A stretch of DNA of 64,000 nucleotides. Origin: JAGPDF01 sp052035735 (GTDB lineage Bacteria; Acidobacteriota; Thermoanaerobaculia; Multivoradales; JAGPDF01). The notes beneath the pieces were generated by a model. That model was not told the origin of the DNA and did no database searches. It saw only the letters and a program-made list of their open reading frames with translations. The DNA lies in NCBI GenBank assembly GCA_052035735.1, contig JBPOHI010000097.1, forward strand, positions 1 through 64,000. Direction: 5' to 3'. Made by a program: the position numbers and the translations under genes. Of the stretch, positions 43,511 to 50,817 are shown piece by piece. Numbering within the stretch: the stretch's first letter is position 1; every line of letters starts with the position of its first letter.

Positions 43511-45106
43511 GTGAATTGCGCCTTCGAAGCCTCGCGTCCGATCCTTAGAACTGAGTTGATTCGGTTGTTCACCCTTCTGGCGGCAGGACTCTGCGGTTCG
43601 GTCTTGGAGCCGAGCAACGCTTGGGCGGTCTTCCCAAATGTGACTCCGGGTTTCCCTGTGGTTGTCGGCTCCGGGGCGAACTATCTCGGCCCGCCGGTTT
43701 TCGCCGACCTGAACGGCGATGGCGAGAACGAGATCATCTTCGGTGCCAACGACGGGAAGGTCTACGCCTATCAGGGAAACGGTTTGCAGCTCTGGCAGTT
43801 CGACACTGGCGACACCGGGATCGGCGGCAAGCCCTCGGTGGCCGATATCGATGGCGACGGCCTGCTTGAGGTCGTCGTCGGCGCTGGTTCGACGCTGCAG
43901 GTTGGCACGACACCCGGCGTCACGGTAGTCAGCAACACAGGAGCGTTCCAGTGCAAGTTCACAACTGGCTCGGGCGTCTTCTCAAGCCCGGCGCTGGCGG
44001 AACTCGACTTCGACGATGTGGGTCAGAAGGAGATCGTCTTCGGTTCTTGGGATTTCAAGGTTCGGGTACTCAACCACGATTGCTCGCTCAAGTATCAAGT
44101 AACCCTGCTCGACACGCCCTGGTCCTCGCCGGCGATCGGCGATCTCGACCGAGATGGGATTCCCGAGATCGTCATCGGTGCACCTGACAATCCCAATCTC
44201 CCCGGGTCGACGGGGGATGGAGGACTGATTCACGTTTTTCGCAACAATCTCGCGAGCGAGATTCCCGGCTTCCCCTATTTCATCGACGAAACCGTCGACT
44301 CCTCGCCGGCGCTGGGGGATATCGACGGAGACGGCTGGCTGGATATCGTCGTCGGAGCGGGATGGTGCTGGGATCGTCCAATCTGTGCCCCTTTGGGCGT
44401 GACTCACCCAGTCACTGAAGCTGTTTACGCTCTGAATCGACTCGGACAGCTGCTTCCAGGCTGGCCTGTCTTGCTCCCTAGCGATCGCTACGTCTTCGGC
44501 TCTCCAGCGCTGGCGGACCTCGATGACAACGGCGACTTGGAGGTCGTTTTCAATACTCTGCAAAAGGTCGAACCCCCGGCCGTCCCGGATGGGTGGGTCT
44601 ATGCAGTGGACGGCAACGGCACGACGCTTGCCGGCTGGCCCACTCAACCGAAGACGCCCGCGACCTGCGACACTTCCAGTTTTTTTGGCACTTCGGCTTC
44701 GCCAGTCATTGCGGACCTCGACGGTACGGCCGGACTCGAGATCGCCCTGCCCTCGGTCTGGGAGGTTGTGGTCTGGAGTCCTGCGGGCGTCCAGCTCTCC
44801 CGCCAGGACTCTTGCCCCGATCCGCCCGCGGAGTGGGCGATGGTCACAGGAGGGCCGGTGGCGTCGATCGGCATCGGCGACGTTGATGGCGACGGCGCAG
44901 CCGAACTCGTGGCCACGGGCATCGATGCGAGTCCGCTCACGGGGCTGCTCTCGGCGTGGAGCTTCGGCAATGCTGCCATTGGCGCGTCGCAGCCCTGGCC
45001 GCAGTTCAGGAGAAGCGCGGACAACCACGCACTATTTCGGTTTGAAATTTTCCTGGATGGCTTCGAGAGCGCCAGCTTCAGCGAGTGGAGCGCGACGTTT
45101 CCCTAG
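43511..45106 (+). CDS. Secreted FG-GAP/VCBS repeat protein with FE-x6-W tail
   Basis: The 531-residue protein has a signal peptide at about residues 16-39 (IRLFTLLAAGLCGS, cleavage near SNAWA). It contains about eight FG-GAP/VCBS-type units such as FADLNGDGENEIIFG, VADIDGDGLLEVVVG, GDLDRDGIPEIVIG, GDIDGDGWLDIVVG and GDVDGDGAAELVATG. A propeller of seven or eight blades is expected. The C-terminus reads EIFLDGFESASFSEWSATFP, which carries the F-E-x6-W tail. The GTG at 43511 is a weak start; a TTG at 43556 would also retain the signal peptide. It is convergent with a methyltransferase gene with an 18-nt gap. Confidence 0.85.
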   Translation: MNCAFEASRPILRTELIRLFTLLAAGLCGSVLEPSNAWAVFPNVTPGFPVVVGSGANYLGPPVFADLNGDGENEIIFGANDGKVYAYQGNGLQLWQFDTGDTGIGGKPSVADIDGDGLLEVVVGAGSTLQVGTTPGVTVVSNTGAFQCKFTTGSGVFSSPALAELDFDDVGQKEIVFGSWDFKVRVLNHDCSLKYQVTLLDTPWSSPAIGDLDRDGIPEIVIGAPDNPNLPGSTGDGGLIHVFRNNLASEIPGFPYFIDETVDSSPALGDIDGDGWLDIVVGAGWCWDRPICAPLGVTHPVTEAVYALNRLGQLLPGWPVLLPSDRYVFGSPALADLDDNGDLEVVFNTLQKVEPPAVPDGWVYAVDGNGTTLAGWPTQPKTPATCDTSSFFGTSASPVIADLDGTAGLEIALPSVWEVVVWSPAGVQLSRQDSCPDPPAEWAMVTGGPVASIGIGDVDGDGAAELVATGIDASPLTGLLSAWSFGNAAIGASQPWPQFRRSADNHALFRFEIFLDGFESASFSEWSATFP

Positions 45107-45124
45107 AGTCGGTGGGGTATCAGA

Positions 45125-45973
45125 CTAAAGCCGCTCGGCGACGACAGTGAACAGCGGTGCAGGTTCCGTGCAGCCCTTGAAGCTGTCCAGCGCTGCAGGG
45201 CCCCAAGGAGCAAACCCGGGACGAAATAGCTGTTGATGAAAGGTAACGCGCGAGCGGCCGAAACCGACCGCGAGGAGGAGCCTCTCGATGGCTCCCGGAG
45301 AAAAACTCCACCAAGCGCTGGGGTCCTGATTGCGGGTCGGATTGAAGATCATGCCGGTACTCTGCGCCTGTTGCGCTTCATTGCGAGCAGGCATCGCAGT
45401 AGACCGCTCCAAGGAGACTTCAGCGCAGAAGGGGGCATTGAGAAGGTCTGTGACGACGATTCGCTCCCGCGTGAGGCGAGCGACCGCGGCCAAGGCGGAA
45501 TAGGGATCGCGCAAGTGGAGGAGGATGGAGCCGAAGGTGGTGATGTCCACCGGGCCCAACTCTTCTGGGATCTCGTAGGCGGTGCCGTGGCGCAAGGCAA
45601 GTGACGAGCCGAAGGCGCGCTGGGCGTGCCACCAAGCCCGGTTGAGCCCGGTCACGACCTCACGATACTTCGCCTCGAAGACCCCCTTGTCGAGGCCCGG
45701 AAACAACATGATGTCGCCAAGCCGGTCCGGTGAGAGATCGTAGGGCACCACGCTCGCCCCCTGCCTCTCCATGTGGAAAGAGAGGAAGCCGTTCGCGGCG
45801 CCGACCTCCAGCACCCGCTTGCCGGCGACATCGATGCCGCCGAGGTAGCTGTCGACGGCCGGCCGCAAGTCCCACGCTCCCGCGATGGTCGGGAGTCCCG
45901 GAAGATCGATCGAATGGTAGAAGTAGCCATCGGAGAGCGCTGCGAGCTGCTCGTTGACTTCGGTCATAGGCAT
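45125..45973 (-). CDS. SAM-dependent methyltransferase
   Basis: This protein of about 282 residues has a class I methyltransferase core: GKRVLEVGAANGFLSFHMER as motif I, VVPYDLSPDRL with the ribose-binding Asp, and VDITTFGSILLHLRDPYSAL as the motif IV region. TGLNRAWWHAQRAFGSS lies between motifs II and IV. The start is uncertain: ATGs at 45973 and 45967 both precede the conserved region, and the frame is open as far as a TTG at 46021, immediately after the stop of the upstream gene. None has a convincing ribosome site. Location suggests tailoring of a glycan; the substrate is unknown. Confidence 0.8.
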   Translation of the reverse strand: MPMTEVNEQLAALSDGYFYHSIDLPGLPTIAGAWDLRPAVDSYLGGIDVAGKRVLEVGAANGFLSFHMERQGASVVPYDLSPDRLGDIMLFPGLDKGVFEAKYREVVTGLNRAWWHAQRAFGSSLALRHGTAYEIPEELGPVDITTFGSILLHLRDPYSALAAVARLTRERIVVTDLLNAPFCAEVSLERSTAMPARNEAQQAQSTGMIFNPTRNQDPSAWWSFSPGAIERLLLAVGFGRSRVTFHQQLFRPGFAPWGPAALDSFKGCTEPAPLFTVVAERL

Positions 45974-46021
45974 CGGATCATACCGGGAGGAAGAACGGAT
46001 GACACACCTTTCAGCAGGCAA

Positions 46022-47830
46022 CTATGGGGCGGCGGTGCTCCACCGGTCGCTACCTCCAGATTCGAAACTGTCGCTGAAGACCTCCGGCTCTGGTAGCCGG
46101 TCCAGGTCGCCAACCGGGCGCTCGGCTGACAGCGAGAAGAGTTCCCAGCGGCGATCGGCGCTCGCGACCAGAGGTGGACCCAACCGTCGCCGTAGCTGCG
46201 TCCCGAGCTTCATCGCATTGTCGTTGTAGCCGCTACGGTCGAGGACGAGCGCCGCGAAACCGGCGGTCCTCAGCACGGCGACCATCTCGGCCGGGGGCAT
46301 CGCAAGGACTGCTCTTTGCCAAAGATCCGTCGGCGAGTTCTTCGTCGCGCCGTAGCTCCAGCGCAGCGAGTGCGAGTGGAGGATCGGCCGGAGTGCCTCG
46401 AAGTTGTGGGTCCCTTCCTGCGGCGGACTCTCAGGGAACGGGATCCAGGGCAGCTGGAAGACCATCGCCCCCCGTGGCAGCCGCTCCTCGGCCTTGGCGA
46501 CCCACTCGCGGTCTACCGCCCAATCGCGGGCATTTTCCGCGTGGTTCGGAATTGCCATGAGCGAGCTTTGATCCCACACGCCGAAGACTGTGAGAAGCGC
46601 TGCGGTAATCCAGGCGCGCGTTCCCCTGCCGCCGCCCGGCTGACGTTCGAGGAGCCCCTGGACGAGCAGTCCTGTGGCGGCGAGCGCGGCGAACGCGACG
46701 AACACACTGATTCGATTGTGGGCACGGATCTGCGGGCTCACGAAGGTGACGAAGAGCGAGCTGAAGCCGCCGACTGTCGCGAACAGGATGGCGACGACGG
46801 CGAAGGAGGCAAAGACGGTCGTGCTCTCGGGTCTCGCCGACGGCAGGCGGAAGCCGAGCAGGTGAGCGAAGAGCAGCAACAAGCCGAGGCTGCCGATCCA
46901 TCCGAGCGCGGTGGCGACGCTTTCCGTTGCGAGCCCCGGAGCGGATTCTCCCGCGAGATATCGACCGGAAAGGCGGGCGAAGGGCGGATAGCGGTGCGAG
47001 ATCACGGGCATGAGGAGCTGGCCCAGCTTGATCCCCAAGAGGCTCGAATCTGCGGGAGTTCGTTCGGCGACGGACTCCACTCCACGGAGAAGGGTGGGGA
47101 GGGTCGCGAGGACGATGCCGAGAACCGCCAGCGCCGCGAAGGTCAGTGCGTCGAGAACGCGGCGAAGGCGGCGATGCTGGAAACCGCCGATCGCAGCGCC
47201 GAGCAGGACGAAGAGACTCCCGAAGAATGCGTAGTAAGCATCGCTGGCTCCGAGAATCAGGGCGAAGGCGAAGGCCCAGATCCGGCCTCGGGTGGAGAGA
47301 CCCTGTCGCGCCAGCGCATGGGCCGTCAGCAGGCTGGGAGGTATCAACGCCAGGTTGGCGAGAAACAGATGCGGTTCTCCGCGGATGGCGTGGGCGGGCA
47401 GAGCAGCGAAGAGCACGCCCATTCCGGTCGCCAGGGGAGGCGATAGGTCGAGCTTCAAGAACACCCAGGCGGCCACCATCGCGGCGAGCGGCCAACCGAG
47501 CAGATAGAAAGCGCTGACCACCGCTCCCGGAGTGAGGACGATTCCGAGTACCTTGAAGGCGAGCATCGGCCCGAGGATCGTGGCTGGAAAGGTATAGAGC
47601 TCGAGCGTCCCGGGAGCTCCGAGTCGGTAGTTCTCCTCATACCAGCCGGTCTCCTCGATGTTCTGCGCCAGGAGGACGTTGAAGAGCGAGTCGCCGCCCT
47701 TGTGCCAGGTGAGTGGCGTGCGCCAGTCCTCGACCCGCCAAAGTTCCTGCGCCCAGCAGACGGCCAGGACCGCGCCGAGAGCAGCGAGCGCCAGCACCTT
47801 GCGCGAACTTTGGCGGTTCTCGTTCTTCAT
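46022..47830 (-). CDS. Polytopic GT-C-like membrane protein with FE-x6-W tail
   Basis: The 602-residue protein has about ten to twelve hydrophobic helices (for example KVLALAALGAVLAVCWAQEL, ATILGPMLAFKVLGIVLTPG) and a soluble C-terminal region of about 150 residues, including EERLPRGAMVFQLPWIPFPE. It resembles sugar translocase or GT-C proteins of surface-polysaccharide loci, which use lipid-linked sugars in the periplasm. The C-terminus is PEVFSDSFESGGSDRWSTAA plus Pro, which carries the F-E-x6-W tail otherwise seen here on secreted proteins, so the tail probably lies on the periplasmic face. The ATG at 47830 is preceded by GAAAGGA. Divergent from the first tandem sulfatase-like gene across 136 nt. 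Confidence 0.75.
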   Translation of the reverse strand: MKNENRQSSRKVLALAALGAVLAVCWAQELWRVEDWRTPLTWHKGGDSLFNVLLAQNIEETGWYEENYRLGAPGTLELYTFPATILGPMLAFKVLGIVLTPGAVVSAFYLLGWPLAAMVAAWVFLKLDLSPPLATGMGVLFAALPAHAIRGEPHLFLANLALIPPSLLTAHALARQGLSTRGRIWAFAFALILGASDAYYAFFGSLFVLLGAAIGGFQHRRLRRVLDALTFAALAVLGIVLATLPTLLRGVESVAERTPADSSLLGIKLGQLLMPVISHRYPPFARLSGRYLAGESAPGLATESVATALGWIGSLGLLLLFAHLLGFRLPSARPESTTVFASFAVVAILFATVGGFSSLFVTFVSPQIRAHNRISVFVAFAALAATGLLVQGLLERQPGGGRGTRAWITAALLTVFGVWDQSSLMAIPNHAENARDWAVDREWVAKAEERLPRGAMVFQLPWIPFPESPPQEGTHNFEALRPILHSHSLRWSYGATKNSPTDLWQRAVLAMPPAEMVAVLRTAGFAALVLDRSGYNDNAMKLGTQLRRRLGPPLVASADRRWELFSLSAERPVGDLDRLPEPEVFSDSFESGGSDRWSTAAP

Positions 47831-47966
47831 CGTGCAGGCGTCCTTTCGGGGGCACGCGCGCGCCCCCGTCGAGACGACAGGCGAGGAGCCACGCCTGCAT
47901 TCTTCCACGGCGCACGTGCCTGGAGTAGGCCGTCGGAGGCCGTCCAGGCGCTACAATTCCGGTTCC

Positions 47967-50648
47967 GTGACGCGCTCGCGATCGCTGCACCGGCACCTCG
48001 CCGCCCTCCTCCTCGCCGCCGCTCTCGCACAGGGGTGTCGGCCGGCGGAGGAGCGGCTGCCGCGGCGGCTTCTCGACGGGAACGCGGCGCCGATCTACTC
48101 GCGCGACGCGCTGAGCGTGCTGCAGGCGGTCACCGTCGAGGGGCCCGTCGAGGCGGCGCGCCCGGAGGCGTGGGGCGTCGGCGGCACGAACGTCGTGACC
48201 TCGGTGCGCTCCGGCGCGCGCGCTCTCGCGAGCTCCGACGGCAACGCGACCCTGGCGCTCGCCATGCCGCTCGTCGCGGCCGAGGTCGACCGGATCGAGG
48301 TCGTGCTGCGCGGCATCCAGGCGCCGTCGCGGCCGACCCTCAGCTGGCAGATCCGCGGCGAGGCGGCCTGCGGCGATTGCGTGCTCAAGCTGATGGCGCG
48401 CGACGGCGGGGGGGCCGAGCGCGATCGGTTCGGATTCGAGGTCGGCTCGCATCCGCGTTGGCGCGGGGTGATCGAAGAGCTGACGCTGCAGCCGACGAAC
48501 CTCCGCGGGGTCGAGGTCGGCGTCGAGTCGTTCGCCTTCGAGCGCCGCCGCGTCGACGCCGCCCGCGAGGAGGCCCACCGGGCGGCCGTGCTCTACACCA
48601 CCGGCCACGAAGCGCGCGTCGCGCGGCTGCTTTGGCCGGGCGAAGCGCTCGGCCTGCCGGTGGCTGCGGCGCGCGGCGAGAGCCTGCGCTTCGCCTTCGG
48701 CCGTGAGTCGGCGGCGACGGAGGCGGCGACCGTCGAGGTCGGCGCCACCGTTGCGGGGGAGCGGCGGGTTCTGCAGGAGATCCGGGTTGCGGCCCAGGTT
48801 GGCTGGCAGGAGCAGCGGATCGACCTCGCCCCGGTCGCTGGCGCGACCGAAATCGACTTCCGGATCGTGCCGAAAGCTGAGAAGCCCGTCGAACTGGCGC
48901 TCGACCTCGACGAGGCGATCTTCCTGGGCGCCCCCGAGATCGTGCCGCTCCCTGCCCGGTCGCGGCGGCCGAACGTCGTCCTGGTTTCGATCGACACGCT
49001 GCGCGCGGACCGGCTGTCCCTCTACGGCAATCGGCGGGAGACCTCGCCGAACCTCGCGGCCCTCGCGGCGCGCGGCGCGGTCGTGTTCGACGTTGCGGTC
49101 GCCGCCGCTGTCTCCACCCTGCCGGCGCACGCGTCGATGTTCAGCGGGCTCGAGGTGCTCCGGCACGGCGCCTATCTCGACCGGCCGGTCGCTCCCGGGC
49201 AGGTGCTGCTCGCCGAGCGCTTCCGCGACGCCGGCTTCCGCACGCTGGCGATTACCGGTGGCGGTTACGTCCACCCGCGCTTCGGCCTGGCGCAGGGTTT
49301 CGACCGCTTCCGCTACTGGCCGAGGGGAGAGGTCGACGATGGCGCCGAGCTGCGCGACGGGCTCGCGACGCTCTCGAGCTGGCTCTCCACCGAGGCCGAG
49401 CGGCCGTTCTTCCTCTTCTTCCACACCTACGAAGTGCATGCGCCGTATCGCGCCCGCGAGCCGTATTTCTCGAACTGGACGGGAGCTTCCACGAAGGCCT
49501 TCATGCAGCCTTGGGCGCGCGGCGACCGGCTCGACGAGGGCTACTTTGCCCGCGAGCACTGGCCTCGGGTCTTCGGCGAGGGCGCGCCGCGGGACATGCG
49601 CGCCGACGAGCGCTCCCGGCTGGTCGACCTCTACGACTCCGGCGTGGCGAACGCCGACGCAGCGATCGGCGAGATCGCCCGCATGCTCGCGGCCGCGGGA
49701 GTTGCGGATCGCACGGTGCTCGTCGTCACCGCCGATCACGGCGAGTCGCTGGGCGAGAGGGACTTCTTCGATCACGGCTTTCTTTACGACACCAATCTGC
49801 TGGTGCCGCTCGTCGTGTTCGATCCCCGCCATCCTTCACCTGGGCGAAGGGTTGCCGAGCAGGTCCGCCAGATCGACCTCGCCCCGACCCTGATGGAGCT
49901 CGCGGCGCTGCCGCCCAATCCCGCACTCGACGGCACCTCGCTCGTCGCGCGGATGCGGAGCGGGTCGGGCGCCGCTCCACCGCCGGCGTGGAGCTACGCC
50001 CCGGAGACCAACCACGGCCTCGGCCTGCGCAAGGCCGGCTTGAAGTACATCGAACGCGACGCCGCATTTCCGGTGAGATCAGGTGTCGATTGGGAGGCCT
50101 ATCGCCTCGCCGACGACCCGGGGGAAAGTCAGCCGCTCGCCGCGCTCCCTGCGGCGACGCTCGCGCAGTTGCGGGCCGCCGCCACCGCCAAGCTCGAGAA
50201 GTCGCACGGGGCAGTGATCCTCGAGTGGGTCAACCGTTCGGAGGGCGAGGTCGCGGGCCTGCTGCATTGGGGCGCCATGCACCCGCACAACGTCAAGCGG
50301 GCGGGCGGCCAGGGCGCGCGATTCGAGATGCCGGCTCCGGGGACCTTGCGGTTCGTGCTGCCGCCGCAGAGCGTCTCGCGGCTGCGGGTGCAGGCACTCG
50401 TCGACAGGCTCGACTATCGCTTGCAGCTCACCGCGCCGGCGGGAGGCGGCGAGGCGGCAGGCTCGATCGCGATCGCGGCGCTCTGTCAGGCTGCCCGGAC
50501 TCTTCTCGCCGACGGCGGAGGGCCCGCCAGAGCGACGGCCGCCTTCGATCTCACGGCGCGCGCCGACCTGGCGTGCGATGGCGCCGAAGAGCTTCCTGAA
50601 GATCCCGAGCTCACAGCCCGGCTGAAGGCGCTCGGCTACCTGCAGTAG
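47967..50648 (+). CDS. Sulfatase-superfamily lipoprotein, tandem copy 1
   Basis: The 893-residue protein starts at GTG 47967 with a signal peptide and a lipobox-like L-A-Q-G-C. Residues 30-330 form a beta-rich ancillary region with a CGDC pair. The catalytic core starts at VVLVSIDTLRADRLSLYG (metal Asp) and includes VVTADHGESLGERDFFDHG (Asp590-His591). A C-terminal domain follows and ends in LTARLKALGYLQ. The signature segment is V-S-T-L-P-A-H-x-x-M-F-S-G: Thr384 is where Cys or Ser should be modified to formylglycine, and His replaces Arg. The protein is likely anchored in the outer membrane or periplasm. Copy 2 follows on the same strand with the same domain order. Substrate unknown. Confidence 0.88.
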   Translation: MTRSRSLHRHLAALLLAAALAQGCRPAEERLPRRLLDGNAAPIYSRDALSVLQAVTVEGPVEAARPEAWGVGGTNVVTSVRSGARALASSDGNATLALAMPLVAAEVDRIEVVLRGIQAPSRPTLSWQIRGEAACGDCVLKLMARDGGGAERDRFGFEVGSHPRWRGVIEELTLQPTNLRGVEVGVESFAFERRRVDAAREEAHRAAVLYTTGHEARVARLLWPGEALGLPVAAARGESLRFAFGRESAATEAATVEVGATVAGERRVLQEIRVAAQVGWQEQRIDLAPVAGATEIDFRIVPKAEKPVELALDLDEAIFLGAPEIVPLPARSRRPNVVLVSIDTLRADRLSLYGNRRETSPNLAALAARGAVVFDVAVAAAVSTLPAHASMFSGLEVLRHGAYLDRPVAPGQVLLAERFRDAGFRTLAITGGGYVHPRFGLAQGFDRFRYWPRGEVDDGAELRDGLATLSSWLSTEAERPFFLFFHTYEVHAPYRAREPYFSNWTGASTKAFMQPWARGDRLDEGYFAREHWPRVFGEGAPRDMRADERSRLVDLYDSGVANADAAIGEIARMLAAAGVADRTVLVVTADHGESLGERDFFDHGFLYDTNLLVPLVVFDPRHPSPGRRVAEQVRQIDLAPTLMELAALPPNPALDGTSLVARMRSGSGAAPPPAWSYAPETNHGLGLRKAGLKYIERDAAFPVRSGVDWEAYRLADDPGESQPLAALPAATLAQLRAAATAKLEKSHGAVILEWVNRSEGEVAGLLHWGAMHPHNVKRAGGQGARFEMPAPGTLRFVLPPQSVSRLRVQALVDRLDYRLQLTAPAGGGEAAGSIAIAALCQAARTLLADGGGPARATAAFDLTARADLACDGAEELPEDPELTARLKALGYLQ

Positions 50649-50667
50649 CTCCGCGCCGCGGCCTCGA

Positions 50668-50706
50668 TCAGTTGTAGCCCAGGGCGCGCAGTTGCTGGGA
50701 CGTCAT
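50668..50706 (-). pseudogene. Possible remnant of a sulfatase-like C-terminus
   Basis: On the minus strand this 39-base piece reads MTSQQLRALGYN then a stop, resembling the ends of the sulfatase-like proteins here (LKALGYLQ, LRALGYLQ, LRALGYI). No sulfatase core can be read upstream of it on that strand, where the plus-strand copy 2 now begins. It may be the last trace of a deleted minus-strand gene; it is short enough to be chance. Confidence 0.3.
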
Positions 50707-50817
50707 CGGTCGGCGGCGCCTTTGCGGTCAGGGAGTCGATGTAGGCTCGGCCTGCGCGACCGGAGCTTCAGGATCGCAGGAGAGGCGGCCTTGCAACTGG
50801 CTAGATGGAGTGGAAGC

